A DNA stretch of 64,000 bases from NCBI GenBank assembly GCA_951812925.1, contig OX638372.1, forward strand, positions 84,031,058 to 84,095,057, given 5' to 3'. The notes below the pieces were generated by a model. The model saw only the letters and a program-made list of their open reading frames with translations, was not told the DNA's origin and did no database searches. The translations under genes and the position numbers were made by a program. Positions 45,296 through 55,924 of this stretch are shown in pieces (the stretch's first letter is position 1; each line of letters opens with the position of its first letter). The stretch is from Calliopum simillimum (taxonomy: Eukaryota; Arthropoda; Insecta; Diptera; Lauxaniidae).

Positions 45296-45559
45296 TTATT
45301 TCCTACGCATACGTTTTACTTTTACCACGGTATGCTTCTGTTCATTTATTTGATGACATCTATTAACGAGTTCCTCCATTTTTTGTTCTGTATGTGATAT
45401 GTTTTCTATTCCCAAGAGGTTTTTTACTTCATTTTGTAATTCCACATTTGGTGTCGTCATCAAAATACTTGCAAATGATTGGGCTATAATTTGATGAAGT
45501 TTATCCAGTGATAATTTTGGTTCCCATTGTTTTCGCTTTGGAACTTGGTTGCTTGCCAT
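45296..45559 (-). CDS. hypothetical 87-aa basic helical protein
   Basis: An intact single-exon frame starts at an ATG in good context (CACAATGG). The protein starts MASNQVPKRKQWEPKLSLDK, is mostly predicted helix by composition, and ends in a basic KVKRMRRK that could be a nuclear signal. The middle (VELQNEVKNLLGIENISHTE) has the acid/amide/hydrophobic balance of real protein, unlike nearby noise frames. It is not recognised; it may be a small host gene or part of one with further exons. Confidence 0.45.
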   Translation of the reverse strand: MASNQVPKRKQWEPKLSLDKLHQIIAQSFASILMTTPNVELQNEVKNLLGIENISHTEQKMEELVNRCHQINEQKHTVVKVKRMRRK

Positions 45560-45787
45560 TGTGCTTTTTAATTAATATTGGTATATTTTTAATAAAATCA
45601 TAATTTTTTTTCTACGTTGACAAATATGCTAGGAATAGGAATACGCTGATTAACGGCTTTTTAAATTTTTTACGAGACCACAGTTTCAATGTTGCACTAT
45701 TGCGGATTTTTTCCCTCCCTTTATGACTGCAATTACATTGTGTATTCAGGGACGGTGGAGTCACGAAGTCATATGGAAAATCGTATA

Positions 45788-46176
45788 AGAGGCTGTCCAT
45801 AAATTACGTCACACGACTTTTGGACCCCCTCGCTCCCCATGTCACACTCTGTCTCAATTTCATAGGCCCCCTATTTGTGACATCATATTTTATACCTTTA
45901 AATTAATTGGAAGATTTTTTTTTCTTTTTCTAATTTTAAATAAAGCGATTTAATATGCTTAAAGCTTAACAATCGTAAAGTAACTTAACGTATTGATCAA
46001 TATTGTTATTAGTGCTTTGGTTTAATTTATGCTTGAAAATTACGTAATTTTTTCGATTTGAATTGTGTGACATCACATTTTCCAAGACCCCCAGACCCCC
46101 CTCTGTCACACTTTGTCACAAATTTGTGAACCCCCTACCTCCCCTAAAAGTGTGACGTAATTAATGGATAGCCCCT
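45788..46176. mobile_element. 389-bp MITE with GGGGCTATCCATTAATTACG ends
   Basis: The left end AGAGGCTGTCCATAAATTAC and the right end, read inverted as AGGGGCTATCCATTAATTAC, continue with GTCACAC. Inside, CCCCCTCGCTCCCC and the matching GGTAGGGGG-type sequence are further inverted similarity, with repeated GTCACACTCTGTC words. No coding sequence; the target duplication is unclear. Confidence 0.75.
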
Positions 46177-46436
46177 AAAGCTTTTACACAACTTTTATAA
46201 GTATTTCTTTGGAAAAATTTCAATAATAAATTTTTCTACATTAAAGTGGGCCTAAAAAAATTTTTTTTCTGGCAATCATTGAAATATGTTCATTAGCTTA
46301 TTGTTAGATATAACACAAAAACTGGTGAAAACTTTAATAAGACTAGATTTCTTTTTGCCCAGGACACAATAACCAAAATATACTGGCATGTTCTCAATTC
46401 CGACTTTGATCGGAATCGGAATGGAATCAATCATAA

Positions 46437-47095
46437 AGTGCTCTACGCAATTATTAAAAAATATTGTTTAGGTGGCTTATGATTATATTGGTTTGTTTAA
46501 GATTTTTTGCTTGATGGAAAAGTGTAATTCGGTTCTTGGGCATTTCCATGTCAACAATTTTGAAGAACTTTAGTTTCAGAATGTCGGGTCAGCCTTCTTT
46601 CTTTTAAATGTAATCCATTTGCATCATAAAAGTAACATGCCATAAAATGAGCAGTCAAACATTATTTTCCAATTTTATAACTTTCACTATACTGAGCCTA
46701 TTTTTTTTTTTAAGACTACATCTCTTTGTGCATTATTTAAACTTACGAACGTAAAATCGAAAAATTGCAGTTATATCAATTAGATTTTTGTCAGACGAAA
46801 ATCATTTTTACACTTGAAAAAAAAAAAAAAAAAATCGCTCATAAAATTGGAAAATAATGTTTGACTGCTCATGGCATGTTACTTTTATGATACAAATGTA
46901 TTACATTCCAAAGAAGGAAGGCTGACCCGACATTTTGAAACTAAATTTCTTCAAAATCGTTGACATGGAAATGCCCAAGAACCGAATTACACTTTTCCAT
47001 CAAGCAAAAAATCTTAAACATATCAGTATAGTCATAAGCAAATGGTCACCTTAACAATATTTTTTGATATTAAAATCCTCTACGCAATCAATAGG
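46437..47095. mobile_element. 660-bp foldback element
   Basis: The outer pair is CTCTACGCAATTATTAAAAA on the left with an inverted TTTTTTGATATTAAAATCC and direct CTCTACGCAAT on the right. The arms share TTTGCTTGATGGAAAAGTGT, GGTTCTTGGGCATTTCCATG, GGTCAGCCTTCTTTC and AACATTATTTTCCAATTTTA over about 220 bp. The loop at 46690-46830 is low complexity. Confidence 0.8.
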
Positions 47096-47379
47096 TACCA
47101 ACCGAACCAAAAAATTTGGGTCGCTACACTGAGAAAAGAGTATGTTTCCATCAAAGAATTATATTTGATTGAACATTTTAGAAAATATTTGTTAATAATT
47201 AACAAATTTCGGTAAATATTAATATGCCTTTAATTGGACCTTTAAATATTGTCGATTGGGCCAAAACTGATATCTGTTTGATGGAATGTCAAATATTTGC
47301 TTTAACTTAAAAAAAAAACCTTGTCTGGGGTTCGAATGCACTCTAAAAAAAAAAAAAATAATTAAAAAAAATCTTTCTT

Positions 47380-47448
47380 GTCTGGGATTTGAACCTACTG
47401 CCCCAGGTTATAACTCAAACATCTTATACATTGAGCTAACTCTATCTA
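47380..47448 (-). other. tRNA-like segment (left arm copy)
   Basis: Read on the minus strand, it has a box A-like word GTTAGCTCAATG and, about 38 bp on, a box B-like word GGTTCAAATCCC, followed by CAGACAAGAAAG and T-rich DNA. The cloverleaf stems pair poorly, so it is a tRNA-derived relic and not a working tRNA. Confidence 0.35.
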
Positions 47449-47534
47449 ATTTAATTCTAAACAAAAAGTCATACAAAAAATTCAACAAGTATTGAAAAAT
47501 TTCAAAAACATACTGACATTATTTTCAAAACATT

Positions 47535-48425
47535 GGCGCATAATCATAGTCGAATAAAGCATACTTTAAAATCAGTAAAGTATGATTTTCAGTAGAGTAT
47601 GCTTTAAGCCAATCATAGTCGATTTAAAGCATACTCTATCGCTAAAAGTATACTTCAACTTTAAAATAGGAAAAAGCTGTTGCTAAACCAGTTAGCAATC
47701 TGCAAAAATAGAGAAAAATGTCACTTTATGTAAATTTTCAGTGTGTTGAACTTATTTTTTTTATTTATTTATTGTAACATATCTTACAAAGTAAATTTAT
47801 AAAATATGGAATGGTACAAGGCGCCGTGGCCATATTGCACCGGTAGTTATTAAGACTTCATAGTACAATTTGTGCTTCATCAGGGCGTTTTAGATTTTAT
47901 CTATAGTTTCGATTTTGCTGCAATCAAGAATTGTATTTAGTTGCTGGTTACATCTCGACAAAGGACAATTTAGCAAAACATACTCGACTGTCATTGAAGT
48001 ATCGCAAATACTGCACTGTAGGTGTTGAGTCCCGATAATCATACAAGCCCTCTTTTTCTGCACACATTTCTTTCCTTTAGAAAATAAATAAATTAGTTAA
48101 TAGCTGTGAAGTTATATTATTAATTAACTTACTTTTATTTGCTCTATCATCGCCAAAACAAACGAAATTTGAATTTTTTCAATTTCAATAATTTTTTTTT
48201 TTTTTAATTTGACATAAAAATACAAAAAAACTCGCTCAGTTCATTTTTTTCTCTCTATTTTTGCAAAGAGTTACCATATTGGATTGTTTTCTGCTCAACA
48301 TAGTCGCCTCTACGTAGAAGCATGCTCTAAACTGACTATGGTAGTTGCAGAATTAAAGTTTTCTCTATCTTTTTAGAATTTTGCTAACAGAAGCCGGCTT
48401 TTATGAGGGACTATGATTATGCGCC
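47535..48425. mobile_element. 891-bp inverted-repeat element nested in the 47127 foldback
   Basis: The ends GGCGCATAATCATAGTC and GACTATGATTATGCGCC are perfect inverses of 17 bp. The first 120 bp also repeats AATCATAGTCGA and AAGCATACT words. A LINE remnant lies inside. ATTATTTTCAAAA occurs near both outer edges. Confidence 0.65.
47755..48075 (-). pseudogene. LINE ORF2 C-terminal fragment
   Basis: On the minus strand the frame gives CSICDTSMTVEYVLLNCPLS followed by RCNQQLNTILDC. It matches the CxxC...HxxxxC zinc-knuckle region typical of the ORF2 C-terminus (for example ...TVEHILxxCP). It ends in CAATAAATAAATAAAAAAAA on that strand, the LINE tail. Confidence 0.6.
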
Positions 48426-48523
48426 ATTATTTTCAAAAGTTAGAAAAAACAATCAATACTTGTTAAATTTTGTGTTTGACTTTTTGTTTAAAATAAATTC
48501 AAAATAACAATCACTACAAACGT

Positions 48524-48596
48524 AGATAGGGTTAGCTCAATGTATAAGACGTTTGACTCATATCCGGTGGGTCTATGTTCGATTCCCAGACAAGAA
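48524..48596 (+). other. tRNA-like segment (right arm copy)
   Basis: GTTAGCTCAATG (box A-like) at 48531 and GTTCGATTCCC (box B-like) at 48578 are followed by GACAAGAAAG and a run of more than ten T, a possible Pol III stop. It is the inverted counterpart of 47380-47448. The T-stem pairs at only about three of five positions. Confidence 0.38.
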
Positions 48597-48874
48597 AGTT
48601 TTTTTTTTTTTTTAAATTAATTATTTTATTTTTTTACTTCACTTTGATTGACTTTTTGATTTGATATAACTTTTTCGTATTTCAATTTGTATATGTAGAA
48701 CATCTATAGTTATAATATAGTTCTGATTGTTAAGCTGTAAGATTCAGTAATTTACATTCGGTCATTGCGTCCTGAGGTTTAAAGAATTCAATACGCGCGG
48801 CATAGTTCCAATTCGCTATACATGGATTCCCTCTTACGATTGCAATGAACCAAGGTTACAAATGTAGCTGGTAA

Positions 48875-48954
48875 ATATATGGTAGCATCTAACAAAGAAC
48901 AAAAAATGCCCCGGGGGTGTGAGTTCAATCCCCACCCAGATATGATTTTTTTTT
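48875..48954 (+). other. second tRNA-like segment
   Basis: GGTAGCATCT (box A-like), GGGGGTGTGAGTTCAATCCC (box B and T-arm with four of five stem pairs), then ACCCAGATATGA and a run of eight T. The anticodon region is A-rich and does not fold well, so this is a tRNA-derived or SINE-like head. Confidence 0.38.
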
Positions 48955-50007
48955 GTGTTTTTTTTGTTTATTTTTCTTTTGTTTTTTTTTTGCAACTTGG
49001 CGAGTGCATTCAAATTTCAGAGAAGAGTTTTATTTTTAATTTATAACAAATATTATATTTTATGATGTCGCCATGATCCTAGCAAATATTGTCATATTAG
49101 TTTCTAATTAATTAAAAGATTAATAATAATAAAGGTCTAAATTCAGAACAATAAATGTCTTTATATGCAAACATATATTTGGTAATTATTAACAAATATA
49201 CGATTGAACCAATAAAATTGCTCAAATATGCCACTCATTAAATGATATCAAATATTCGATTCGCCTATATCAAATATATTATTTGTTAATTATTACCAAA
49301 TTTTGATGTATATAATCATACTGTTTTCTCAGTGTACAAAAAAAAATCCGAAAAAAAATCGGCAATACACTAAAAAACCCTATGGTAGTTTTAACCAAGA
49401 TCAATCTTAAACTTGTAAAAAAATCAACGCCCTTCTGACTAAACCAAAAAAATTTAACAAGTGTATTTTCTCCCAAAGTCAAATATTCGAAAAAAAAAAC
49501 CGAGTTTCGTGAGGTTTTTTGTCAAAAAAAAAATTTGCGTGATAAATTTTCACACTCAAATTAATATCATCAATAGCTCAATAAATAGAGAATAAACTCT
49601 GAAAAATTCAAACCATTTGCTTTGGTATTAACCGTTTTATGGACATGTTGATATACCAGTTTCAAACATGCTCGCCAATGTACACCCATGCATCAAGTTT
49701 TGAACTGATAGCTGCCGTAGGTTCGGAGATAAAGCGATTTGAGTGTTTTATCTGCATACAGATTTTGTATGTGGGGTGCGAAGCTCCAACATATACAATT
49801 CCCTTTTTTTGCGATATTAATCTGGCCGAAGGTTAGGCGCATTTATTGTGAAAATATAGCTTCCATATATTTATTGGTTTAGTCGTGATGGTGCCAATTC
49901 GTTAAGTGGCTGGGTGGTAAGCGATGACAAGCGCACCAGCGATTTTATACAATAAGATTTTGTATTTCACAACACAAAAAATTACAAAAATCTTTATATT
50001 TAGTTAG

Positions 50008-50108
50008 AGCAGGAAAAAGTTTCATCGAAGATACATCGAACACTTTTTACTGCTCTACTCTAGAGCAAGAGTACTCTAGTACTCTAGAGCAAGAGTACTC
50101 TAGAGCAG
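50008..50108. repeat. 100-bp composite of AGAGCAG/CTGCTCT hairpins and a tandem 22-mer-like unit
   Basis: AGAGCAGGAAAAAGT pairs with ACTTTTTACTGCTCT. Next to it, TACTCTAGAGCAAGAG occurs twice in tandem and the block closes with TAGAGCAG. Confidence 0.6.
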
Positions 50109-50582
50109 CCATCAAACAAAACTATTGTTAAAGTTTTCACCGGAGTCAAAATGTTTTGTGAAAAGTCAAACAATAATGCAAGGAACATATTTAAATGGTT
50201 ACCAGAACAATTTTTTTCCAACCCACCTTAGGCCATATTTGTGGCAGATTTAATGATATATATTAAAAAAAAGATTTTGCTCACAAAAAAATTTGGTCGG
50301 ATAAGAAATCACACAACCGACACTGGTTTCTGGGCGATTTAAAAAAAATACTTTTAATATCTTTAACAAAAAGTGAAAATTTGTGCTTCTTTTGATAAAG
50401 TGATTTTATTATTTTAGCGTATCTTATTTTTGGTATGACCGATAACAAAGTGATTATAAACAAAAATTTTATTATGAGTATGTATTTTAAAAAAACAAAT
50501 ATTAATAATAATTTGTACAAATACGCGTATATATACACATAACATATCTGTGTAAAGATGGCAAAAGCTGCTATCGAGCAGT

Positions 50583-50648
50583 TTAAAAAAGCAAAAGCAG
50601 ATAACTTGTGCTTGTGTCGACACAAGTTATGTGCTTTTGCTTTTTTAA
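50583..50648. repeat. 66-bp near-perfect hairpin
   Basis: TTAAAAAAGCAAAAGCA, one unpaired base, then ATAACTTGTG (28 positions in all) pairs with the mirrored CACAAGTTAT and TGCTTTTGCTTTTTTAA around a 10-base loop. Size and pairing resemble a small-RNA precursor or a tiny foldback; no expression evidence. Confidence 0.7.
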
Positions 50649-52599
50649 TAAAGTGTCGTTTACGTATATAAGAACTCGGACGACGATATATTTGCGTTAA
50701 ATGCCAAATGTACAAAAATAAAATCAATTGTGCGGATGTTTTTGATGACGTAACTGCTACACGACTTGACCGATCGAAACCATATTCGCACTATTTGTTG
50801 CTTGGTGCTCCCAGCTATACTAACTTCAAATGTTAGATAAGTGAAGAAATCCATTATTGAATATTTGGATATTTCGATAAAAAAGAAAGATTGATGTAAA
50901 TCAAAAAGTGTTTTAAAGGAAGGGTACTCCGTAAAAAGATTTACGGCTAAAAGTTGACTTCCTGTGCCATATAACTTCAAAAATAATGAAAAAACATTGG
51001 TTATTTAACATTGAGCTCAAGTTATCTCAAAACCCGAATGTATGTATGTATGTATTATCCTTTAACTCATAGGAGGAGCATAGGGCCAATATGAGGCGTT
51101 TCCATTTGTTGCGATCCCTTGCGATGACTTTGATCTCTTGCCACGACTTTCCCAATTCTTTTTTTTCCTTTTCCAGCGACCTTTTCCAGTAGGTTTTGGG
51201 GCTACCACGTCCTCTGCTGCCTTGTGGAACCCACTCAAGAGCCTGGCGACAAACTTCGCTGTGTGGTTTCCGGAGAGTGTGACCAATCCATCTCCATTTG
51301 CGCAGCTTGACCTCATTTGCTATAGTCTTCTGATTGCATTTTTGATGTAGCTCGGCATTTGATATAGTGCGAGGTCACCAAACTGTTAGTATACGCCTTA
51401 AGCATTTGTTGTTGAATACTTGCAGCTTGTTCGTTAGTTGTTCAGTAACAAGCCATGTTTCGCACCCATATAACAAAATCTATTTCACATTCGAATCAAA
51501 AATGCGCACTCTCGTTTTAGTGGATATAACGGATGAAGACCATATTTTGTTCAGTTGAGCAAACGCGCCTATTCCTTTTGCTATTCTTGAGTTGATATCC
51601 TCTTTTGCTCCACCATCCATGGAGATAATGCTGCCTAAATACGTGAAGCTATCGACGTTTTCGATGTCATCACTGCCAGCTCTAAACGTGATGTCATTCC
51701 TGTATGCGTCTAACTTCATGCTTTTAGTCTTGGATACGTTGATTTTTAGGCCGGCCTTTTGTGATTCCAAGACAAGATCTTCAATTTTGCTTTGCATATC
51801 TGGATGTTTGGACGATAAGAGGCAGATGTCGTCAGCGTAGTCGAGATCTTCCAGATGTTGGGTAAAGTTCCATTGGATACCCCTTTTGGCCTTATTAAGA
51901 GCTTTATAAAGGATATCATCAAGAACGATAAGGAAGAGTGATGGTGATAGTAGACATCCCTGCCGTACGCCTGAATTAGTGGTGAATGTCGGTGACAACA
52001 ACCCGTTGTGTAACATACTGCATTTAAAGCCTTCATATTGTGCACGTACTAAGTTTATAGTCTTTGCGGCAATACCTCTTCGTTGCAGTGAAACCCAGAT
52101 GCTTTCTCGGGAGACACTGTCGAAGGCAGTGCTATAGTCTAAGAAGACAAGTTGAAGTGCAGCACGCCACTCGCATGATTGTTCGACAATTATTCTGAGG
52201 GTGTTGATTTGATCCACGCATGATCGGTTTCGCCGGAATCCTGCTTGTTGCCTTCGGGTGGTTAAATCAAGTTTTTCGCTTTCCCTGTTTAGAAGCACTT
52301 TTGTCAGTAGTTTTGATGGTACTGAGAGCAAAGTTATTCCTCAATAATTTCGGCACTCGCTTAGGTCACCTTTTTCGGCAATTTGACTAGCATGCCATGT
52401 AGTCAATCTTCTGGCAAAAGCTCTACGCTCCAGATTTTGGTGAGCAGAGGATGGAGAATTTTAGCTGATGTTATGGGGCATGCCTTTAGCAGTTCAGCTG
52501 TTATTTGATCTATACCGGCGGCCTTGTTGTTTTTCATGCTTTGGATATCTTTCACTATTTCATCGATTGTAGGCGGTGGTGTTTGTATTCGACATAGTT

Positions 52600-53105
52600 G
52601 GGCACTTTTCAGTACCAGTACAATTCCAGTAAAATAAATTTGTTACTGATATTGCAATTTAATTTGCAATTACCAATAAAGTATTATTGATAATTTAAAA
52701 AAAAAAGCGGTAACCAATAAATTTTTATTGATAATGCAAATCAAATTTGCATTACCAGTAAATTTTTACTGGTTACTGGGAAAAATATCAGTAAGCAGTA
52801 AATTTTACTGATATTGCAATTTAGCATTTAATTACCAGTAAAATTTTACTGGTTACTGGAAAAAATATCAGTAAGCAGTAAATTTTACTGATACTGCAAT
52901 TTCACATTTAATTACCAGTAAAATTTTACTGGTTACTGGAAAAAATATCAGTAAGCAGTAAATTTTACTGATATTGCAATTTCACATTTAATTACCAGTA
53001 AAATTTTACTGGTTACTGAAAAAATATCAGTAATCAGTAAGAAATATCAGTAATCAGTAAATTTTACTATTTACTGGAAAAATGGAAGTAATCAGTAACT
53101 TTTAT
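52600..53105. repeat. 80-bp subterminal tandem repeats of the hAT element
   Basis: AAAAATATCA recurs at 52781, 52861, 52941 and about 53020, a period of 80 bp. Each unit contains the near-palindromes CCAGTAAAATTTTACTGG and CAGTAAATTTTACTG. A shorter, diverged set of the same words lies at the other end (54245-54415). Confidence 0.85.
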
Positions 53106-53124
53106 TGATATTAATTTGCATTAT

Positions 53125-54079
53125 CAGTAAAATTTTACGATTATTGAAAAAATCTGCAGAAGTAGTCAAGTCGGTTATAAATGACAGTTTATTAACTCCA
53201 ACCATAACAAGGTGGAACTCACTTTATGATTCCGTAAAGAGGCTACTGCAACATAAAGAAAAATCAGCGGAATTGTGTTTTCTGCTCAAAACTCCTACCA
53301 TTCTCATAACGAGCTTGAGCACTTGGAAGAATACATAAAGCTTATGGGGCCTACAGCAGAGGCGATTGATTTTCTTCAGGGCGAAAAAATTATGTATTTT
53401 GGTTACTTTGTCCCTGCAATAGTACCCTTAAAGATAAAAATGCGTCGTTTAGACCCCACAAGCCTTAAGTATTTAGCCAAAGTAAGCGAAGAAATGCTTA
53501 AAGCTTTGCTTAAAAGATTTGAAAAATATTTCAAACTGCAGCCTGACGCTTGGGATGCTGTTATTGCGGCTATATCTATTCCAGATATAAAACTACGCTT
53601 TGTAAAGGCACTGTTAGAAACAGCAACAACGCAAACAGAAGAAGATGTAAGGAGAATGTTCAACACTTATGTGGCGAAATATGGCAAAATAGCCGTAAAA
53701 ACTCGGGTTCTGCCGGACATACCGAAAAATGCATTCCTCGATTTCGGGGAAGAAAGTAATTTTTACACTTAATTTTCCATCAAATATTTGTACTTATACA
53801 TTTATTTGTACATGTACTTTAACAGATGTTAGCGAACAGTGTGCTTCCACTGACTCTGGAAATTATCTCCAGGAAACCATTTTGTACCTGCAACAACTGC
53901 AAATTGTCTGAAAAACCATCCAGCAATTAAAAGCGTGTTTTTAAAGTACAATACCCCATTACCGTCATCTGCACCTGTAGAACGGTTGTTTTCATGGGAT
54001 TGTGAATCGCTCCAGAAGGCAAAACCTCAACGATGAAAATTTCGAATTGCTTGTTCTGAGGAAAGCTAACGGTTTATAA
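53125..54079 (+). pseudogene. hAT transposase, C-terminal half, frameshifted
   Basis: Reading begins at LKKSAEVVKSVINDS and includes TITRWNSLYDSVKRLL, the TRWNS motif of hAT transposases. After a frame change near 53285 comes ELEHLEEYIKLMGPTAEAID and FGYFVPAIVPLKIK. A possible GT-AG intron spans about 53755-53825. Past it, FLKYNTPLPSSAPVERLF and, in a third frame, QNLNDENFELLVLRKANGL form the C-terminal dimerisation region (SAPxERxFS...). The BED zinc finger and first catalytic part are missing, and at least two frame breaks are present, so it is inactive. Confidence 0.85.
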
Positions 54080-54620
54080 AAAGCTTCGTGTCAATTCTAC
54101 GCTTGATACAAAGTTCAGTAGCAATTGAGTATTCTAGGAAAATAGAATAAAAGTTGGTTTTTGTATAATTTTCCAACTTAAATATTGTGTTTTATTTACT
54201 TTGGATGATTTTTGCTTCATATTTACTTTAGGATTGTGCATTGATTTTTAACTACCAGTAATTTGCATTATCAATAAAAACTTACTGGTTACTATTTTTT
54301 TTTTCAGTAAACAGTAAATATATATTTTTGCTGATATTTTTCCAGTAATCACTAAAATTTTACTGGTAATGCAAACTAAATATCAGTAATCAATAAAATT
54401 TTATTGATAATTGAAATTGTTAATGCAGTCAATAAATACTGCAGTGTGCCCATCTATGGTATTCGACTACTACTGCGAGCCACTGCGGCAGTTGTAGTTA
54501 GTGATTCTGGTTGTGGGGATGTGGTAGACATGAAATTTAGTATATCACAAAAATACTCTTGCCATCTGTTTAGAAAACCCGAATGTGATAGAGAAATTTT
54601 ATGTCCGGATTTGGATTAAG

Positions 54621-54974
54621 CATTTCAAAATAAGTACGTTCATTGCAAATACGTTCGCTACTATTTGTTGTTTTTTTTTTTTTTAATTCTTCAAAAACGC
54701 ATTTTTTAAATAAAGACCAAAAAAATCTAAAAAATTCAGTAAATTGTGAAAGAGATCAGGTAGGATTTTTTGGTTTATTTACTTTGCAAACATGGAGAAA
54801 ACACTCAACATACTCAGTTCTGGTTCCATTTTATTTTATATGAGATGAAATACACTCAAACAAGAAAAATTATAACAATGCAATAATTCGTGAAAAAGCG
54901 CAGCTAGGATTGTGATTGCTGCATGATAGTCGTTTGTCAACTTCGAAGGAACTTTCCTCGTAGATTCCAAATCT
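54621..54974. other. AT-rich spacer, no gene seen
   Basis: The stretch lies between the LINE remnant and the next foldback. A T run at 54670-54684 is the only notable feature. Confidence 0.3.
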
Positions 54975-55400
54975 GAAGTCAGAAATTTGATCTGCTTGGG
55001 GTTAAAACGAACACGGTTATTTTTGAGGTTAGATGTAGACTGCACAAATCATTTTTAATTTTTTACCTAATTCATCACGTTATGCTTTTCTTTCTCTTCA
55101 AAACGAGCTCTTGAGAAGTGTCGTACGATGCTTCCTCTACAAGTTATGGTCGATTTAAGGTGATTTCATAAAATCCTATATAAAAACTAATCCGATACAG
55201 TCTATGGATTTCGTGATGTCTTCTTACCTCAACCATAACTTTTGAAAAAAGCATCATACGACCCTTTTCGAAAGCTTATTTTGAAGAGAAAGAGTAGCAC
55301 TACGCGATGAATCAAGTAAAATAAATAAAAAAATTTGTGAAGTCTGATTCGAACCTCAAAAACGTTCGTGTTTATAACCTAAAATATCTCAAATTTTTCA
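54975..55400. mobile_element. 425-bp foldback element
   Basis: The arms share AACGAACACGG/CGTTCGTGTTT, a TTTTTGAGGTT word and its inverse, CTTTCTCTTCAAAACGAGCT with its counterpart, and GTACGATGCTTCCTC with AAAGCATCATACGAC. They meet near 55190. The arms are clearly diverged. Confidence 0.68.
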
Positions 55401-55924
55401 GAAATTGTTGTGCTGTGTTATGCATTGGCCGTATTTTCAATTTTTCCGACATTGTTGTGCATCCTTTCATTGCTTCCTGCCCACCGTTCATTTCATTTTT
55501 CATTAAATATTTCTCAAAATGTTTTCGAGTGCTTCCAAATATCCTCTGAACTAAAGAAAATTAAAATGTAGTTACACTTTGCAATTAAAATAGATTTAAG
55601 TTTATACTTTATGAAATTTGGTTAGTCCTTATGAACAAAATTTTTACTAAGAAAGTTTGTTTATCAGAAACTAAATTCGACGATTATGCAAAGTTGCCAA
55701 AATTTATTTCTTTTCCAGAGAAAAAAAATACAATATTCCTTAAGTAAATTCTGGGGAGAGGTACACTGAAAGAAGAAAAAAAGTACAACACGTGTTGAAA
55801 AATGCGTTTCTCTCATATTCGTGTTATGCGATTACAGCTTGATTACATTAAGTTTCAGAAATGCAGAATTCGTCACATTTGGTGTAATATACATCTGTTA
55901 ACGAAATTCATATGTATGTGTTAA

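Larger units (their letters stand above)
47127..49334. mobile_element. 2.2-kb TA-flanked foldback with nested insert and tRNA-like parts
   Basis: The ends are CACTGAGAAAA and TTTTCTCAGTG, each bordered by TA. Near the ends, TATTTGTTAATAATTAACAA and its counterparts recur. Further in, inverted arms share AACAAAAAGTCA/TGACTTTTTGTTTA and tRNA-like segments that end in CCCAGACAAGAAAG. A separate 891-bp inverted-repeat block occupies the middle. There is no transposase. Confidence 0.65.
49335..51044. other. AT-rich DNA with small hairpins, no gene
   Basis: The longest minus-strand frame (50281-50727) is rich in Phe, Ile, Tyr and Lys from AT bias and crosses a perfect hairpin, so it is not called as a gene. 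Two compact inverted repeats are listed separately. Confidence 0.35.
52593..54458 (+). mobile_element. 1866-bp hAT element with 8-bp target duplication
   Basis: The ends are CATAGTTGGGCAC and GTGCCCATCTATG, inverted with one mismatch and beginning CA as hAT ends often do. GTATTCGA is present directly outside both ends (52585-52592 and 54459-54466). Removing the element rejoins the LINE sequence seen uninterrupted at 23890-23930. It holds a broken hAT transposase and subterminal tandem repeats. Confidence 0.93.
51045..54620 (-). pseudogene. RTE-like LINE, split by a hAT element
   Basis: The minus strand holds the best-preserved copy in the window. RT motifs: [74 protein letters not shown] with catalytic YADD, and GLKINVSKTKSMKL in the 283-codon frame (52331-51480). 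A C-terminal part ([10 protein letters not shown] region) follows in other frames down to the ATGTATGTATGT tail at 51042-51055. The upstream part stops at 52585-52592, is interrupted by the hAT, and resumes at 54459-54620 with the TACTACTGCGAG sequence expected from the 23705 copy. Frame breaks remain and the endonuclease is absent. Confidence 0.85.

Noticed and set aside
48524..48596. Functional tRNA gene
   Set aside because: Box-like words are present but acceptor, D and anticodon stems do not pair, so it is kept only as tRNA-like.
50281..50980. Minus-strand frames of 148 and 106 codons
   Set aside because: They cross a perfect hairpin and have the Phe/Ile/Tyr/Lys composition of random AT-rich DNA.
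51138..51840. Plus-strand frames opposite the RTE-like LINE
   Set aside because: The reverse-transcriptase motifs are on the minus strand; the plus-strand frames are shadows.
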